Assembly: GCA_022836615.1 (NCBI GenBank)
Contig: MU405266.1
Span: 124,001 to 188,000, forward strand
DNA: 64,000 nt
Origin: Annulohypoxylon bovei var. microspora
Lineage: Eukaryota; Ascomycota; Sordariomycetes; Xylariales; Hypoxylaceae
Direction of reading: 5' to 3'
Under the pieces are notes generated by a model. The model searched no databases and had not been told where the DNA came from. It saw only the letters and a program-made list of their open reading frames with translations. The number at the start of each line of letters is the position of its first letter. Positions within the stretch are counted from its first letter, which is position 1. Below are positions 36,513 to 49,100 of the stretch, piece by piece. The position numbers were made by a program, and so were the translations under genes.

Positions 36513-37833
36513 ACTGGAGGAGGCGCAGTGTTATTTTCCCCCTTCCGACTCTCACCATGTTTCCTCTCCCTCGATCTTATGGGGTCGGTTGTAACTCGCA
36601 AAGTCATATTCCCGGAACAATCGATATAGTCCATAAATCACGCTCATCTCGGTACCCTCTCTCGCTCTCTTCGGTTGCAGTGGTTCCTGCGAAGTGAAGA
36701 ACGCAAGTTTGATTTTGGAAGCATAAGGAGGGGAGTGGAGTGGCGTACTGGGATGGAATCTGTACGAAATGATATTACGGAACGTAAAAGAGAACTCGAT
36801 GCGTATGGTAACGCTACCAGGGGGCCAGCGGAGCCCTCGCACCTAGTCTGTTTTATTTTCGTTCTCAAGGCACTTTCCGTCTACTGTTCCCCTTAATAAG
36901 AATGATGATCAACACTGCGTCCAAGAATGATGACGATTTTCCACGGAGAAGCCTGGGTGGTGTATGTCCTCAGTATATCGACCTTTTTTCCATTTTATGC
37001 TGGCATTACGAGATAGAACGAGATTGGAAGGCTTCGTAGTTTACAGTAGTAGTCGCGGCAATATGAGATTTGATTTAGTTTTTTTTACCTTAGAGGTTGT
37101 ACGCAGTGGCCCGGGTAGTAGTTTATGTATGGGTATGGCTGCACGTGTCATATCGTAGGTTCTACCTATCACGGCCAGCCGAAATGGAGTTTCGCCAGAA
37201 ATACTCGGGGCGGACTATCAGAAAGATGGCGAGTGCGACTCCTTTAAAACTACGGTGGCGGTGAGTAAAAACACCTGGGCAGATAGTAGTAAGGGATCTA
37301 GGCTACCTGGTAGGTAATGGTAACTTGACGTTTTACCTAGTAAATATAGCTATATGTAGGTATCTAACCTTAATTACATGTCCATATCTACTTTCTGGTT
37401 TCAATAGTATTTTTCGACTTTAACGTGCCTTCCCAAATTTGAAATTTCTGAAATTGTTGAGGTAGTTATAGCAAGATTGCAAGGCTGCATAGTCGATCTT
37501 TCCGATGTTTAGTTCTTAGAAACGAACGCTCAGACACTGTGGCGGTCACAGTTCCTTCCAAAATTAAACCTACCCCTGGTGATGCCTTATCAGCCGCGAC
37601 TGTGATTTTAAACAAGCTCGGAGGTAATAACAATTGCAATCGCCCCACCACGAGCCGTGATCGGCCGGGTATCGACCGATGCTTCCAATTTATTTCATTA
37701 CCGAGCTCCCCTCATTGACGACAATTCAACCCTCCAGCCCGGATGAGCGTTTTCTTCTTTTCTATATCCTTCAATTGATTTTAGGTTGACTCGATATTGA
37801 CTCCATTGGCCTGATTGATTCCATTGACCCAAT
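36513..37833. other. Tandem spacer, ARF1 / GCV1
   Basis: This is 1.3 kb with no supported gene; small ORFs here overlap on both strands. Two TGACTC hexamers (37787-37792 and 37798-37803) lie 31-47 bp before the GCV1 ATG and resemble half of the Gcn4/CPC1 amino-acid-control site, though by position they may fall within the leader. Confidence 0.45.
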
Positions 37834-39264
37834 ATGAAGACATCACGAGTTCTCGCTCGAGCCAAGAACGGCGTTCCAGCTCTCCGAGCTCCTCGAGAGC
37901 AGCGAGCCCGTCTCATATCCTCCGCTGCCCTCTCCTCGGCATCGACGTCACGAGCGCTCCATCGACGACCTAACCTCCCTTCCCACCCAATTCCAACCTC
38001 CAGTGCCAGTACCACCCTCCAGGCCCGTCGAAGCTATGCCACGGATACAGATGAACCCCTAAGAAAGACCTCGCTCTATGACATCCACATCAAGAACGGA
38101 GCCAAGATGGTGCCCTTCGGCGGGTACCACATGCCGGTAATATACTCGGACCAGACCGTCGGCGAGTCGCACCTCTTCACGCGGAAGCACGTCTCGCTCT
38201 TCGACGTCGGCCACATGGTCCAGCACCGGCTGTCGGGCGCGGGCGCCACGCACTTCCTGCAGCGCATCACGCCCGCCGGCCTCGAGAGCCTGCCGCCGCA
38301 GTCCAGCACGCTGAGCGCGATCCTGCACCCCGAGACCGGCGGCATCGTCGACGACACCATGATCACGAAGCTGGCCGACGGCTCGTACTACGTGGTGACC
38401 AACGCCGCGTGCCGCGACAAGGACCTCGCGTACCTGGAGCGCGAGCTGCAGAAGTGGAACGCCGAGGAGGGCAACCCGGAGTGCAAGCACGAGGTGATGG
38501 AGGGCCATGGCCTGATCGCGCTGCAGGGCCCGCTCGCGGAACAGGTGCTCGCCGAGTTGCTCGACGACGCCGCCGGCGCGAACCTGCCCACGCTGCTCTT
38601 CGGCAACGTGCGCCCCGTCAAGCTGAGGCTCGGCAAGCCGGAGAAGTCCATCGTCATCGAGGACGTGCTCCTCAGCCGCGGCGGCTACACCGGCGAGGAC
38701 GGCTTCGAGATCAGCATCCCGCCCGAGCACACGGCCGCCGTCGTCGAGGCGATGCTCAAGCACCCCGGCCTGCGGCTGGCGGGCCTCGGCGCCCGCGACA
38801 GCCTGCGGCTCGAGGCCGGCATGTGCCTCTACGGCCACGACCTCGACGACACGACGACCCCCGTCGAGGCCGTGCTGGGCTGGATCGTGGGCCGCGACCG
38901 CCGCCAGGAGACGGACGTCGGCAAGGGCGCCTTCTACGGCGCGGGCGTCGTCCTCGGCCAGCTGAAGCCCAGGAGCAAGGGCGGCGTCGGCGTCGAGCGC
39001 CGGCGCGTCGGGCTCGTGGTCGAGGGCGCGCCCGCGAGGGAGGGCGCCGAGATCCGAGGGCCCGACGGAGAGAAGATCGGCGTCGTCACGAGCGGCTGCC
39101 CGAGCCCGAGCCTCGGCAGGAACATCGCTATGGGCTACGTGAAAGACGGCCTGCACAAGGCCGGCACCGAGCTCAAGGTCCTGGTCCGCGGGAAGGAGAG
39201 GAAGGCTACGGTCACGAAGATGCCGTTCGTGCCGACTAAGTACTGGAGGGGGACGCCCGAGTAG
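37834..39264 (+). CDS. GCV1: Aminomethyltransferase, glycine cleavage system T-protein, mitochondrial
   Basis: A single exon encodes 476 aa. Residues 1-65 are Arg/Ser/Ala-rich without acids, a mitochondrial presequence ending near RRSYATD. The body starts LRKTSLYDIHIKNGAKMVPF and includes YHMPVIYSDQ, SLFDVGHMVQ, GGIVDDTMITKL, GYTGEDGFEI, LGARDSLRLEAGMCLYGHDL and TSGCPSPSLGRNIAMGYV, the GcvT folate-binding domain and C-terminal barrel. The enzyme moves the aminomethyl carbon from the H-protein to tetrahydrofolate, releasing ammonia, in the mitochondrial matrix. From about 38100 the gene is extremely GC-rich (mostly G/C third positions), unlike its flanks; this opens long false ORFs on the other strand. 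Confidence 0.95.
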   Translation: MKTSRVLARAKNGVPALRAPREQRARLISSAALSSASTSRALHRRPNLPSHPIPTSSASTTLQARRSYATDTDEPLRKTSLYDIHIKNGAKMVPFGGYHMPVIYSDQTVGESHLFTRKHVSLFDVGHMVQHRLSGAGATHFLQRITPAGLESLPPQSSTLSAILHPETGGIVDDTMITKLADGSYYVVTNAACRDKDLAYLERELQKWNAEEGNPECKHEVMEGHGLIALQGPLAEQVLAELLDDAAGANLPTLLFGNVRPVKLRLGKPEKSIVIEDVLLSRGGYTGEDGFEISIPPEHTAAVVEAMLKHPGLRLAGLGARDSLRLEAGMCLYGHDLDDTTTPVEAVLGWIVGRDRRQETDVGKGAFYGAGVVLGQLKPRSKGGVGVERRRVGLVVEGAPAREGAEIRGPDGEKIGVVTSGCPSPSLGRNIAMGYVKDGLHKAGTELKVLVRGKERKATVTKMPFVPTKYWRGTPE

Positions 39265-40884
39265 ACGGGGGGCGGGAGGGGCGTGTCCAGAGCTCGGCTT
39301 ACTTGCTAGATAGAATCTTACTAAAATTGCATGAACGGTGTGGGGGTGGTACAGGTAGACGTGTGTGTGTTGCAGGTGTGTTAGAGGATTAGAGTACGGA
39401 AGGGGGCTGACGCATTTACGTGCTATTATTGGGTACTTGGGACGATATATAGGTACGGATTAACTTCAACACCAGCGCAACTGGGGCGTCGGGTTGGCGG
39501 ATACCCATAGGTAGATGATACCCTCAACGAAAATATCTACGTTTACGAACTATTTGCTGCCGATTTATTGGGGGGTTGTGATGCGTATGAGTGAATGAAT
39601 GGCTTCCGGGCTTAGTTTTTTAGATAGTTACTAACCTGAGGAGCAACAAGACGGTTGTATTGTTACCTTGGTTAGGTATACATCTACTCAGCGAGCTTTA
39701 TAATGGCTTCGGTAGGTAGGTAGGTTTACTTATTGATCGTCAAATAGCTAAATACTGTTTGATAGCTAGTAATTACCCAGGTAACTATACAGCTTGTTGT
39801 AGATGCTATCGTAATATTACCAAGCTTTTTCATGTAACTAGTAGTGAATCTATAATTCGTAGCCTTTTTTGGTGAAGGGGTTGCTCTACCGGTGTTAGTA
39901 TATACATGTGTCTTTTTAAGGGGCTCGGTGTTAAGGTTATGAGCTCGAATATCAGCGTCTCCGTGAGCTTTTTTCGAGAATGTATTTTAGTAGGACATTC
40001 ATGCCCGAAATCATTCAACGCAAGCACTTAATAAAATGTCTAGCCCTAAAGAAGAAGGGTACTAGAAGGAACTCGATGGACGCGCATCTATGACCATACT
40101 TCGCTCGAGAAGGCATGTGTGGACTAGAGACTATCTGCCAATAGTCGGTGGCTAGCCCTTCTGACCATTGTTTAAATACACATCCTCCTAGAGATACGGA
40201 TATTGTTTGGTGAGTGAACGTATATGAAACACATCGGTAAAACATATTGTAAAAATGTCTGTATACGCATGTAGATTGTGGTAGATATTGATGCGAGAGC
40301 ATATATATATATATATATACGTATAATATCCTTCTTCGATCTGCCTCTCAAAGTCAAAGTTAAATATCTAAGCCCATCATTGAATGTGTTGATCATTCCC
40401 ACATGTTCGTTCAAGATATGTCGTAAAATCTTTATCGGGACAAGACACTCCGCCTCTATTCGGCCAACGTAGCAAGTCTGTTTGTTTGCCTTCGAGCCCA
40501 CTCCGCCGTATCAACCGGATGAGTTGAGAAGTATCTGCCATAGGTGAAAGCTCTCCACGAAGGATGAGCGATGAATTCCCTGAGGATATGTACTTATAAT
40601 CCGGCTATGTCCACTGCCTTTCGCCATTCCCAACCAAATATCTGTCCTGTCTTCCAGAGGCTAGGTTCATCCACTGTCCCTTCCTCGTAGTGTAATAACG
40701 TATGTTGCCTCCCCTAGGTGACCTGATAGGAAACAAAATCCATCAGGGGGGAATAATAAATCAAAATGAACGAGGAAGAGGAAGCAATGAACCAATGCCG
40801 TCGCTTGCTGCCCATTTAAATGCTCGAATATCCCAAACGCCTTCCCTTCAATGCCTCCTCATTCTCAGCCCTATATACGCCGCC
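39265..40884. other. Convergent 1.6 kb spacer
   Basis: This lies between the GCV1 and WD40-gene stop codons. It is AT-rich, with a GGTAGGTAGGTAGG run at about 39711-39725 and a dinucleotide repeat at 40301-40319. No gene is supported. Confidence 0.55.
40301..40319. repeat. (AT)n microsatellite
   Basis: Nineteen bases of perfect AT dinucleotide repeat lie in the convergent spacer. This is simple-sequence DNA. Confidence 0.85.
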
Positions 40885-42978
40885 TCAGAAGTTCCAGTTT
40901 TCCGACATGGCGGCTTGTCTTCGTTTCTGCGTAAGAGTCTCCTGCGACCTTGGCGTTGCCACGATCTGCTCTGGACTCTGCATCCAATCATATCCAGGAG
41001 TCCACCACCACGGCACGTGCTCCGAGGAATTCCTATTTGCGTAACTAAAAGTGTCTTCCGCTCCGGCATCGCAACATTCTAAACGCATCACGCCTCCTCG
41101 AGAAAGGTCACATGATAAAGCAATAAGATCGTGACCTCCGTTGGCAAAAGCGACACCACCAAGCTCACCAAATATGTCGACCGTCTGCCTGGTAGTAAAT
41201 GTCTGGGCATCAATCAAATTGACGAAATCAGCTTCCTCGGCAGCGACCAAGATTCTCTTCCCAGATCCAAGGGGAGAAAAGCGTAAGCTTCGCGCACCAG
41301 CCAATTCGGACCTGACTACGGCAATGGATTCGCTCTGACCCTTGCTATTCTTCCATTTGCGAGCATCCCATATCCTAATACTTTTATCCTGGTTTCCGGT
41401 AGCAACGGTCCAACCATCTGGTGCCCAATCGCAAGCGAAGCCGAAGTCCCTATGGCCCCCGAGTTCCTGAAGAATCTCACCGGATTCCGCGTCAGTAATG
41501 AGTACATTCTGATGATCCCCAACTATGACGCGAAGTCTCATATCCGGGCTCAGCGCAGAACAATTCATGGCAAAATCATACATGATGTCCGATGTGATCT
41601 TATTTGTAGACAGGTCCACCATTCGGAAACCAAAGTCGTTGGAGGCAAAAGCTGCCAACGGCGTTGATGAATGTCGGGACGAGTGAATCTGTACATGGTT
41701 GGTGATACCACTGTTATGGTTTGTTAATTGACCTTCGTGAGCCTCAAGACCCGTTGTAGAGTTCAGGTAACGGTATTGATAGGTTCCATAGAAGCCACCA
41801 GCGATCAAGATATCTTCGCTGGCAGTCAAGGTGGATATGCAAGCACCGGTAGGATTCTCGAAGCGCATCGCTATTTTGTCCCTCCCCGTTGTAGGGTCGT
41901 GTTCCTTAACCGAGGTGAAACTTGGATAGAATACTCTAGTGCGTGATGCGACACCCAAGATGTTGCGAAGCTGAAAGTGTAGCAAACGTACATCGCGCCG
42001 AATATCCATGCTCTTAAATCGAAAGTAGTTCTCGACGGGCGGCAAAAGTCTGTCGGATGAGCCTATGTGCCACACGTCAGAGGCTGACCTGTTGACATAG
42101 TTATGGAACGTCGCCATGCGACGGCGACGCGCGATATTCCTCGTTACACCAAGATCCCTCCAATTGATGCCTTGAAAATCGTATGCGTCACCTCTTAGCT
42201 GCTGATACTCGACCCGGCGTGGACATTCGCGCGCCAGGCGTCGAATTTGTTGTAACAACGGGACAGAACTGTTTGCGCGAAGCGATATATCTGCGTGGCT
42301 CTGCCATTCCCAGAGCTCGAGGAACTGCATGACATGCGGATTTTCAGGCCCGAGCGACATGGGATTAGCGTTGCTCAGCGCCATGGGATGTAGACCGGCA
42401 TTTGCAGGATCGACGTCATCCTCGAGGTCTTGAAGATCTTGAAGCTCTGGCAACGGCAGAGGCTCTGCTATGAGCGGAGCAGGACCTGTTACGTTCAAAG
42501 CATCGTTGGGTGGCGGATTCGTTGCTACGGGAGCTGTCAATTCGATAGCATCGAGTGATGGCGAATGCGTAATCGAGGGTTGAGGGATATCATGGTGGAA
42601 AAGGATCGAGGTCTCGATAGCCGCTACGACATGATCCTCGTCACTTAAGTCCTCCATGTCGACATTATTATTCAAGGGCACGCCGCCCTCTTCGAGATCA
42701 ACATCCAACATGTCGTGGGTATTATTAGCGCTACTGCCACCGTCACCGTCGTCATCCCCGAGCTGAACTCCGTAAGCGTTATCGAGGTCGGCATGCGCGA
42801 TAGGTGTCGGGGTGAATAGCGGCAAGGGCTGATCATTCATAGGGCTATCGATGATAGACGGTTCGAGTCCAACAGTTTGCGGCTGAGGGAACTCGAACTC
42901 GAGTGAGGCATCTTGGTCGATCTGGGGCCTGTCTGGGGTGAGGAATGGAGAGGAGGGTGGAGAATTAGGAGGGCGCAT
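40885..42978 (-). CDS. Conserved WD40-repeat protein (S. pombe C2A9.03-like)
   Basis: A single exon encodes 697 aa. Residues 1-230 are acidic and proline-rich, probably disordered. The conserved part starts at about residue 255 with CPRRVEYQQLRGDAYDFQGI and NIARRRRMATFHNYVNRS. It continues with RLLHFQLRNILGVASRTRVF and WD blades such as DFGFACDWAPDGWTVATGNQ, ending DKSIRIWDARKW and ARSLRFSPLGSGKRILVAAE. The C-terminus (HVPWWWTPGYDWMQSPEQ) is also typical of this fungal family. By memory it resembles the uncharacterised Schizosaccharomyces pombe protein SPAC2A9.03-type; no molecular role is known to me. Confidence 0.85.
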   Translation of the reverse strand: MRPPNSPPSSPFLTPDRPQIDQDASLEFEFPQPQTVGLEPSIIDSPMNDQPLPLFTPTPIAHADLDNAYGVQLGDDDGDGGSSANNTHDMLDVDLEEGGVPLNNNVDMEDLSDEDHVVAAIETSILFHHDIPQPSITHSPSLDAIELTAPVATNPPPNDALNVTGPAPLIAEPLPLPELQDLQDLEDDVDPANAGLHPMALSNANPMSLGPENPHVMQFLELWEWQSHADISLRANSSVPLLQQIRRLARECPRRVEYQQLRGDAYDFQGINWRDLGVTRNIARRRRMATFHNYVNRSASDVWHIGSSDRLLPPVENYFRFKSMDIRRDVRLLHFQLRNILGVASRTRVFYPSFTSVKEHDPTTGRDKIAMRFENPTGACISTLTASEDILIAGGFYGTYQYRYLNSTTGLEAHEGQLTNHNSGITNHVQIHSSRHSSTPLAAFASNDFGFRMVDLSTNKITSDIMYDFAMNCSALSPDMRLRVIVGDHQNVLITDAESGEILQELGGHRDFGFACDWAPDGWTVATGNQDKSIRIWDARKWKNSKGQSESIAVVRSELAGARSLRFSPLGSGKRILVAAEEADFVNLIDAQTFTTRQTVDIFGELGGVAFANGGHDLIALSCDLSRGGVMRLECCDAGAEDTFSYANRNSSEHVPWWWTPGYDWMQSPEQIVATPRSQETLTQKRRQAAMSENWNF

Positions 42979-45900
42979 CGTTGTTGGAGTTGTTTAAGTC
43001 ATTTGCTAAAATTCGAGCCTAACCGACTTGGTTTCTTTGGGGGGGGTTCACTTAGAAGGAACAATGTTGCTTTTTCTCTTTTGGTCGTGCAGCCTATTTT
43101 TATTGGCTCGTAAAAGGAGGAGGCATGTAGCAAGGTAGCAAGGTTAGACAGGTATCGTAGATGGACGTATGGATGACGGATCTTCAGCAGGGCGCCAAGA
43201 TGGTTCAAAGCCGCGATACCCAGCCTGCGGCTGTCAGGATGGTAGTATATTGCCACTGGGGGCTAGGTAAAATACATGTAGATGGAAAGAATTGGAAAAG
43301 AAAACTTTCTGTCTTATTGAAGTTTAAAAGCTTCTTTAAAGAGATAAAGTTCTTATAAACTAGTTGATATCAAAGGAAAGGAGAAGTTGCGCATTAGCAT
43401 GTATTCCTTCCTAGGCATCGATCGTTATGAGATAAGAAATGGGTCAGGCTGCCTGGCTGCTTCCTAGCAACCTAGGTGGTGATGATGCCAGGTGACGGGG
43501 GGAGGAGGCAACTGATAGAAAGAGATAGGTAGATGCTTCTTTCCGCGGCTACGCGGGTGGGGAATAAAACTACCAGGTTCAATGCAAATAGAGAACGAAT
43601 ATGACGACCACGCCACATTAAATTCTGTATTCTGTCACTTACATACATACAGGTGTAGGTATGTATACATGCACATCCTACCGTTGATACATATAAGTTA
43701 TAAGTATATACGTAGTATCTATCCTTACCCACCGATCCTTATGGCAGTGGGGGTTTTAAAGATTCAATTGGAGCAAGAGCCATTTTTGGACTTCCTTACA
43801 TATTATGTATATTTGTATTGCCCGTACATCACATGCCCAAGGTCTAAGTTGGACTGTCTGCATATACTCAACAAGGTAACGATTGATGTTTGAATTGTTT
43901 AAGGTTTATGATATTAATGAAGGGACAAAAATGCTATTATGTTATTTCGTTTTCTGATGACGGGGATATCTCGACATTTTCCCCTTTGTTCGGAAGTTCT
44001 CATTAATGCCGGACGTCTTAGCCGCGCTTCTGTGTTTTTTTTCTTCTCCAAATTCCTCTCAAATTTCGAAATATCATATATCACTTTTTTAATCCCAGCA
44101 TCCGCTCAAAGAACCATTTACCGAGTCCGTATAATAAGAAGGCTATTGTTTCCCGTAGATTCTCACTTTTCAGACCGGTGAGGCAGTAGCTTCTTATGAT
44201 AAGTCAAGATTCAATGTTTTAAAGATCACATTATTGTCTCGAAGTGAGACAAGGAGTTATGACTCGAGTCTTCTCGACAAGGACATGCATGGGAGAACTA
44301 TCTACATAGGTGGATAGCGTAGACGGTCCCGCAACATCCCTAATAAGTTATTTCTGCCTCAGGTCTTACGGCATTCACCGCTGGGGGCAGTGGGCGCATT
44401 GGGAAAGTTCTCGTAACACATCCATAACAAGCGAACGTTGGAATCAAGCTGTCAAGGCGGTAGGGCCGAACATAAACGGCCAAAGGGACCACTCCAACTC
44501 CAACAGACAGATGTCGGTACCAAGAATACGGAGCTGGGGGCAACAGGAGAAGCAGCCCTGAAATGAGGGACTTGCAGACCCCGCACTAACAGCTACAGTC
44601 TATGTATCCCATGGCATCTCTGCTTTCGAAGCGGTCCGCATCCACAAATGCGAGCCTGCGGGAAGAGACTGCTGATCCGCGAAGATCACGCCCTTCAGCA
44701 AAAATATCGCGAGACAGCACGCCGCAGGCATCTTCCTGGTCACTACTACCCTTGAACGGTCGTACAGCATACTCTGCTTCGCGCCTCTGAGAAAAATACA
44801 GAACGCCGACATGTCCATCATCATGTTCTTTTCGGTTTTTTCCCCATGAGTCACTCTCGTCACACTCGAGGCGGGCACGGGTAGCTGCAGCGTCGCATTA
44901 ACCTATTTCTGATCTCACAGTTGATCCCAAGATTATTTCCCAGTTTGGCCGCACGCATCTTTAGGCGTTCCTTAGGACCTGACGCTTACCTACCACGTAG
45001 ATATCCCTAAATGCTGCCAGGGAACAAATAAAACTAACCTGACAAGCTTTTTTCGACTAAAAGCCGGTTAGACCAATCATCAACTTAACGGTCCCGGAAC
45101 TAGATCCGTATAGCGCTTTGGTGAGATCAGCGTCCATCCTCGTTTCTGTGCTAAGGGCAGTTCACCATCCCGAACCTGAAGGAACCGCATTGGATGACGT
45201 ACGCCCTCTATCTACGCAAATTCGACTAATCCGACTCGTCTGACAAATCAACCCATTTGTCTCCGGGATAAGGGTCAAGTATGAAATCCAATTCAATATG
45301 GCTTTAGAATCGCCATAAGCAAATCTTCGGCCTCAATATGTTAATATGTCTTAACATCTCTATGGCAACTTCGTGGCTTGTAGGGACATGGAGGTCTCTT
45401 GGGAAATGTACCAATCACAATCTCGTAACTTCTGACTAAAACACAACGTACTTTCATAGACAACTGCAGCTCGAAAGTCATCATGAATGACCTAAGGATC
45501 CAAAATGGAATTGTACAACCAACATTCACGAACACTCTAAAATCTATACAATGAAGCAAACGAGCTACCCCTTTTGAACGTCCTAAGCATTAGAACTTTC
45601 TACATCGTAATACAAACATACAAGATCTCGTCACACTCCACCGAACTTGGCAGCGGTAAAGATTCCGTAGCTGCCCAACCGTAGCACAAAGTCCAGCTTC
45701 CCGATCCCGGAATGTCTCGCCTCCCTTCACATGAGGCGCCGACGTAGTGCCATACAGACCACGCCGTGAAGGATTTAATGTCCTAAAGGTTACACATCGG
45801 ATAAAGGCAGGAATAGGCGAGCACGAATTATAGATATACCTCAGAAATTTCAATGGGGGATAATAATATGTATATTTCGTCCAATTAAGTTTGCGGGCAT

Positions 45901-46128
45901 GAACCTGGCTAGCTAAGTATATACAATGTAAATCGCTAAATGATGCCGAATGCTCCCGGTTCTCTATACGTTTACTTACCCCATGCTCTTGAACCCCGGA
46001 TTAAAGGATTCGAAAACTCGGAACGACGATGACGACCGCCGTTCGGTTGCCCTTCCCAATAATAGCACCGACTCCTATATATATGGCAAATAAATACGCA
46101 TCCCCAATACTCAACTCAATCTGTCGAC
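42979..46128. other. 3.1 kb intergenic region without a supported gene
   Basis: This is upstream of the WD40 gene and downstream of the chitin synthase, both on the minus strand. The only ORFs are 60-105 codons, overlap between strands and show no domain or splice-joined extension that I could find. The stretch from 43000 to 44200 is AT-rich with CATACATACA-type repeats near 43640. A long non-coding RNA or a rapidly evolving gene cannot be excluded. Confidence 0.45.
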
Positions 46129-49100
46129 TCATGCATCGGAATAGTACTGTTCATCATAGGAGTGGTGGTAGGCTGCGGAATTCGGACCAGCAGCCCAATT
46201 GCCGCCTACGATATTCTCCCTTGACCCCCAATAGTTGTCTCTTAGCCGTCTTTCTCGTTCGAACTCGGCCCACCGTTTCATAGTAATCTTGCTACTATCA
46301 AACTCGCCTTCATATTCAATACCAGCCTTCTTCGTCTTCTCTCCCGCAGTTTTGCGAGTATCACCCCATGAAAAGTCGTCGAACTTCCAGAAGGCGTAAC
46401 TGGGGAGGACGAAGTTCCACACTGGGAGCGATACGAGGTAGATCGACATCCATATGACGTATGACCATGAATGGGCTGTGACGACGATGAGAACAGCTGG
46501 TAAACCAAGAATCAAAGCAAGGAGTACAAGCGGGATCGTTTGTACAGGTCCTATAATAGAGGAAATGACTATAATCATGTTAGCAATGGCAATCGTATTT
46601 CTGGAGCTCTGGATTAACTTACCAACGTAGAAAGTGAACGCGATAGCTGCGGGTAGTACCAAAGTACCAACCAACTCGATGAAAACAACGAATTGCATAC
46701 TGAAGCAAAAGGTACCACAGAGATCTTTAACAAGAACTAGTTCCATCAAGTTGTGGATTGTAGAGTTGATCCACCTTCGCCTTTGGGAGAGCAGGACGCT
46801 GAATTCATCGGGAACCGTTGTTTTGCAGACCGCCTGAGGAACGAAGACCTGCTTACGCTTGGGGAAAGTTCGGAGCATGAGAGTAGTCAAGTACCGATCT
46901 TCTCCAAGGAGCAAAAGATTCTTCTTATGCAAAGTATCGACGACATTCTCGGAATAGTGCTCGACAACATCTGGATTCGCTAATATAGGAACCCAATAGT
47001 TTTGTGCACCTTTGGGCGCTTTGATCCGGTACATGCAGAAACAACCTGGCAGGCAAGTGACACCTCCGAAAACAGACTCGAAAGATTTAGACAAGTGATG
47101 AGAGATGAAGTATTCGAACACTTGAATAGCCGATACCCAACTTTGCCTTTTGTTTGCGATCTTCGTCTCACCGCAAAGTCCCATGATATCAGGGTCGCGA
47201 ACCATGGCGCAAAGCATATGGGTCAAGCTATCAGGGAACACCTTTGTATCGGCGTCGACCATGAGAACTGCTTCGTAATAATCTGGCGATATACCGGTTA
47301 CCTTCCAGAGACCGTTGAACATCTCGAATTCCAGTTCTGTCATGCGCTCGTCGAACATAACCTTCTGCAGGAACGACATTAAAATGATTTGACTGTCGCG
47401 TTTGCCTCGGTTACCAGGCTTGGCCTTGGTAGATTCGTCAGGTGTACCACATTTTACCACTAACATCATCGGAACCCTCTGCTGCTTTTCTACCGGGATG
47501 GCAGACTTAGCACCATAGTCGTAGAAACCAGCATATACCTTGGCCATATTGTGTCGTTTCGAACCGCTGGCCACGGCCACGTACGAGAAACCTTGGATTT
47601 CCTCAGGGGGTATAGTATGATCCTTCATCATGCCTAGGACAAAGTCGGGTGTTGTCAATGTCTCCCCCTTGCCCTTGATCAAACCATCGCAAATAACGAG
47701 GATCACCTTGTGGCTGTTTGGATAATCTGTCATGGCAATAGAATCTAACGTGGTTCGGATACCCATCTCTCCTTCGGAATAGGCTGTTACAAGGCAAATG
47801 GAATGGATCAAAGGAAATCCGAAGGGTTGATAGTCAGACGGCGGTTGGGGTACGACGGCTTCGTGGATAAATCCAGCAGGTCCATATCCATCTACTGGGC
47901 TGGCTGTGTTTCCGTAGGGGTCAGAACGGAGCATGCTCGATCTGCTATCATTACCTTGTTTGTATATCGAGTTGGGGTGAAGTAATGGTCCGGTTGAAGC
48001 CTGGCTCGCCATGGTCGTCGGTTGTGGTCGTCTGGGGTTCCTGTCGGCACCATAAACCGCAGAAAAGCGAGACGTCGTAGGCAAGAAGGTGCTGGCACGT
48101 TTGCTAGTCCTATCAGAGCCCATGTAACTGCTCCCAATGTCACCGGGCATTCGCGGAGGAGCTCGGTAGATGTCTTCAGTCCAGTCTTCAATTTGCCGGT
48201 TTCGCTTCTTCTTGTCTGACGTCTGCGAGGTCTTAATAGCAGCATACTTGCGGCTAATGAACCACTGAAATACCAGTGCTAACCCGAACCTCGCTACGAC
48301 AACGGAAAGAATCAGGACTAGAGAAATGTAAAGAACCACTTGCGACGCGATACACCCAACTGTATCTGTGTCTATAGTCCCGACTTTTATGGTTTCCTCA
48401 AAACATTCCACCATCTGCTTATCCGCAGGTTTCTGGAACGACCGAGTGATATCGCGACCACGAATCGCCTGATTGGCGCTTGTAGTCTTGTCTCTTAACT
48501 CCTTGAAACGGTCCGGTATCGTGACCTCGTCCTCGTTGAACCAATTGAGTAGGTCAAGGTCGAGAACATTACCGGAATACACAACCAAATTGCGCGAACT
48601 ATTATTGATGTCATCCCAAGTGTAGAAGACGTCGCCAGTACTATGGAGTTGAAGATAGAACGTGTCTCTGGCTTTCTGTGTTGTATGGCATGCGTAACCA
48701 ACCGAGTCGTAGGGCCAGGTAAAGTTCGGCTTTGATGAACCATCCTGATTGAACGTCGTACACGGGAAGTACCAGGCAAGCTCATCAGAGTCGGTAGAAC
48801 CATGAGGAACGTCCGAGCCGTCCGCAAGTGTGATGAGACCTTTGCACTTTCCATTGACGTTCTGGAAAAGGAAGCTACCATCCATACCGCCATATTTGGT
48901 AGGTAAATCATACAAAACATTGGCGTATGTTCCATCTGTGCGGAGTGGGATACCCTGGGCTGGAGGATGGCCGGATTTCGTTAGGTCGTAGGCAATACCA
49001 TGAAATATCATGTAACCGCTATCAACGTCGTTGACGTGGAGACGAACATTAGATGAGGCGCAAACGGTTTGGGTAAAGCCAAAGGTCAGGAAACCGACAA

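Noticed and set aside
38059..39156. 365-codon ORF on the minus strand
   Set aside because: It is exactly antisense to GCV1, is built of Arg/Ala/Val/Leu/Asp-rich residues caused by extreme GC3, and has no domain.
38409..39239. 276-codon plus-strand ORF inside GCV1
   Set aside because: It is an out-of-frame shadow of the GC-rich GCV1 gene, mostly Arg/Gly/Pro/Ala.
44600..44878. 92-codon minus-strand ORF in the 3.1 kb spacer
   Set aside because: It has no recognisable features, overlaps an opposite-strand ORF and shows no consistent splice partners.
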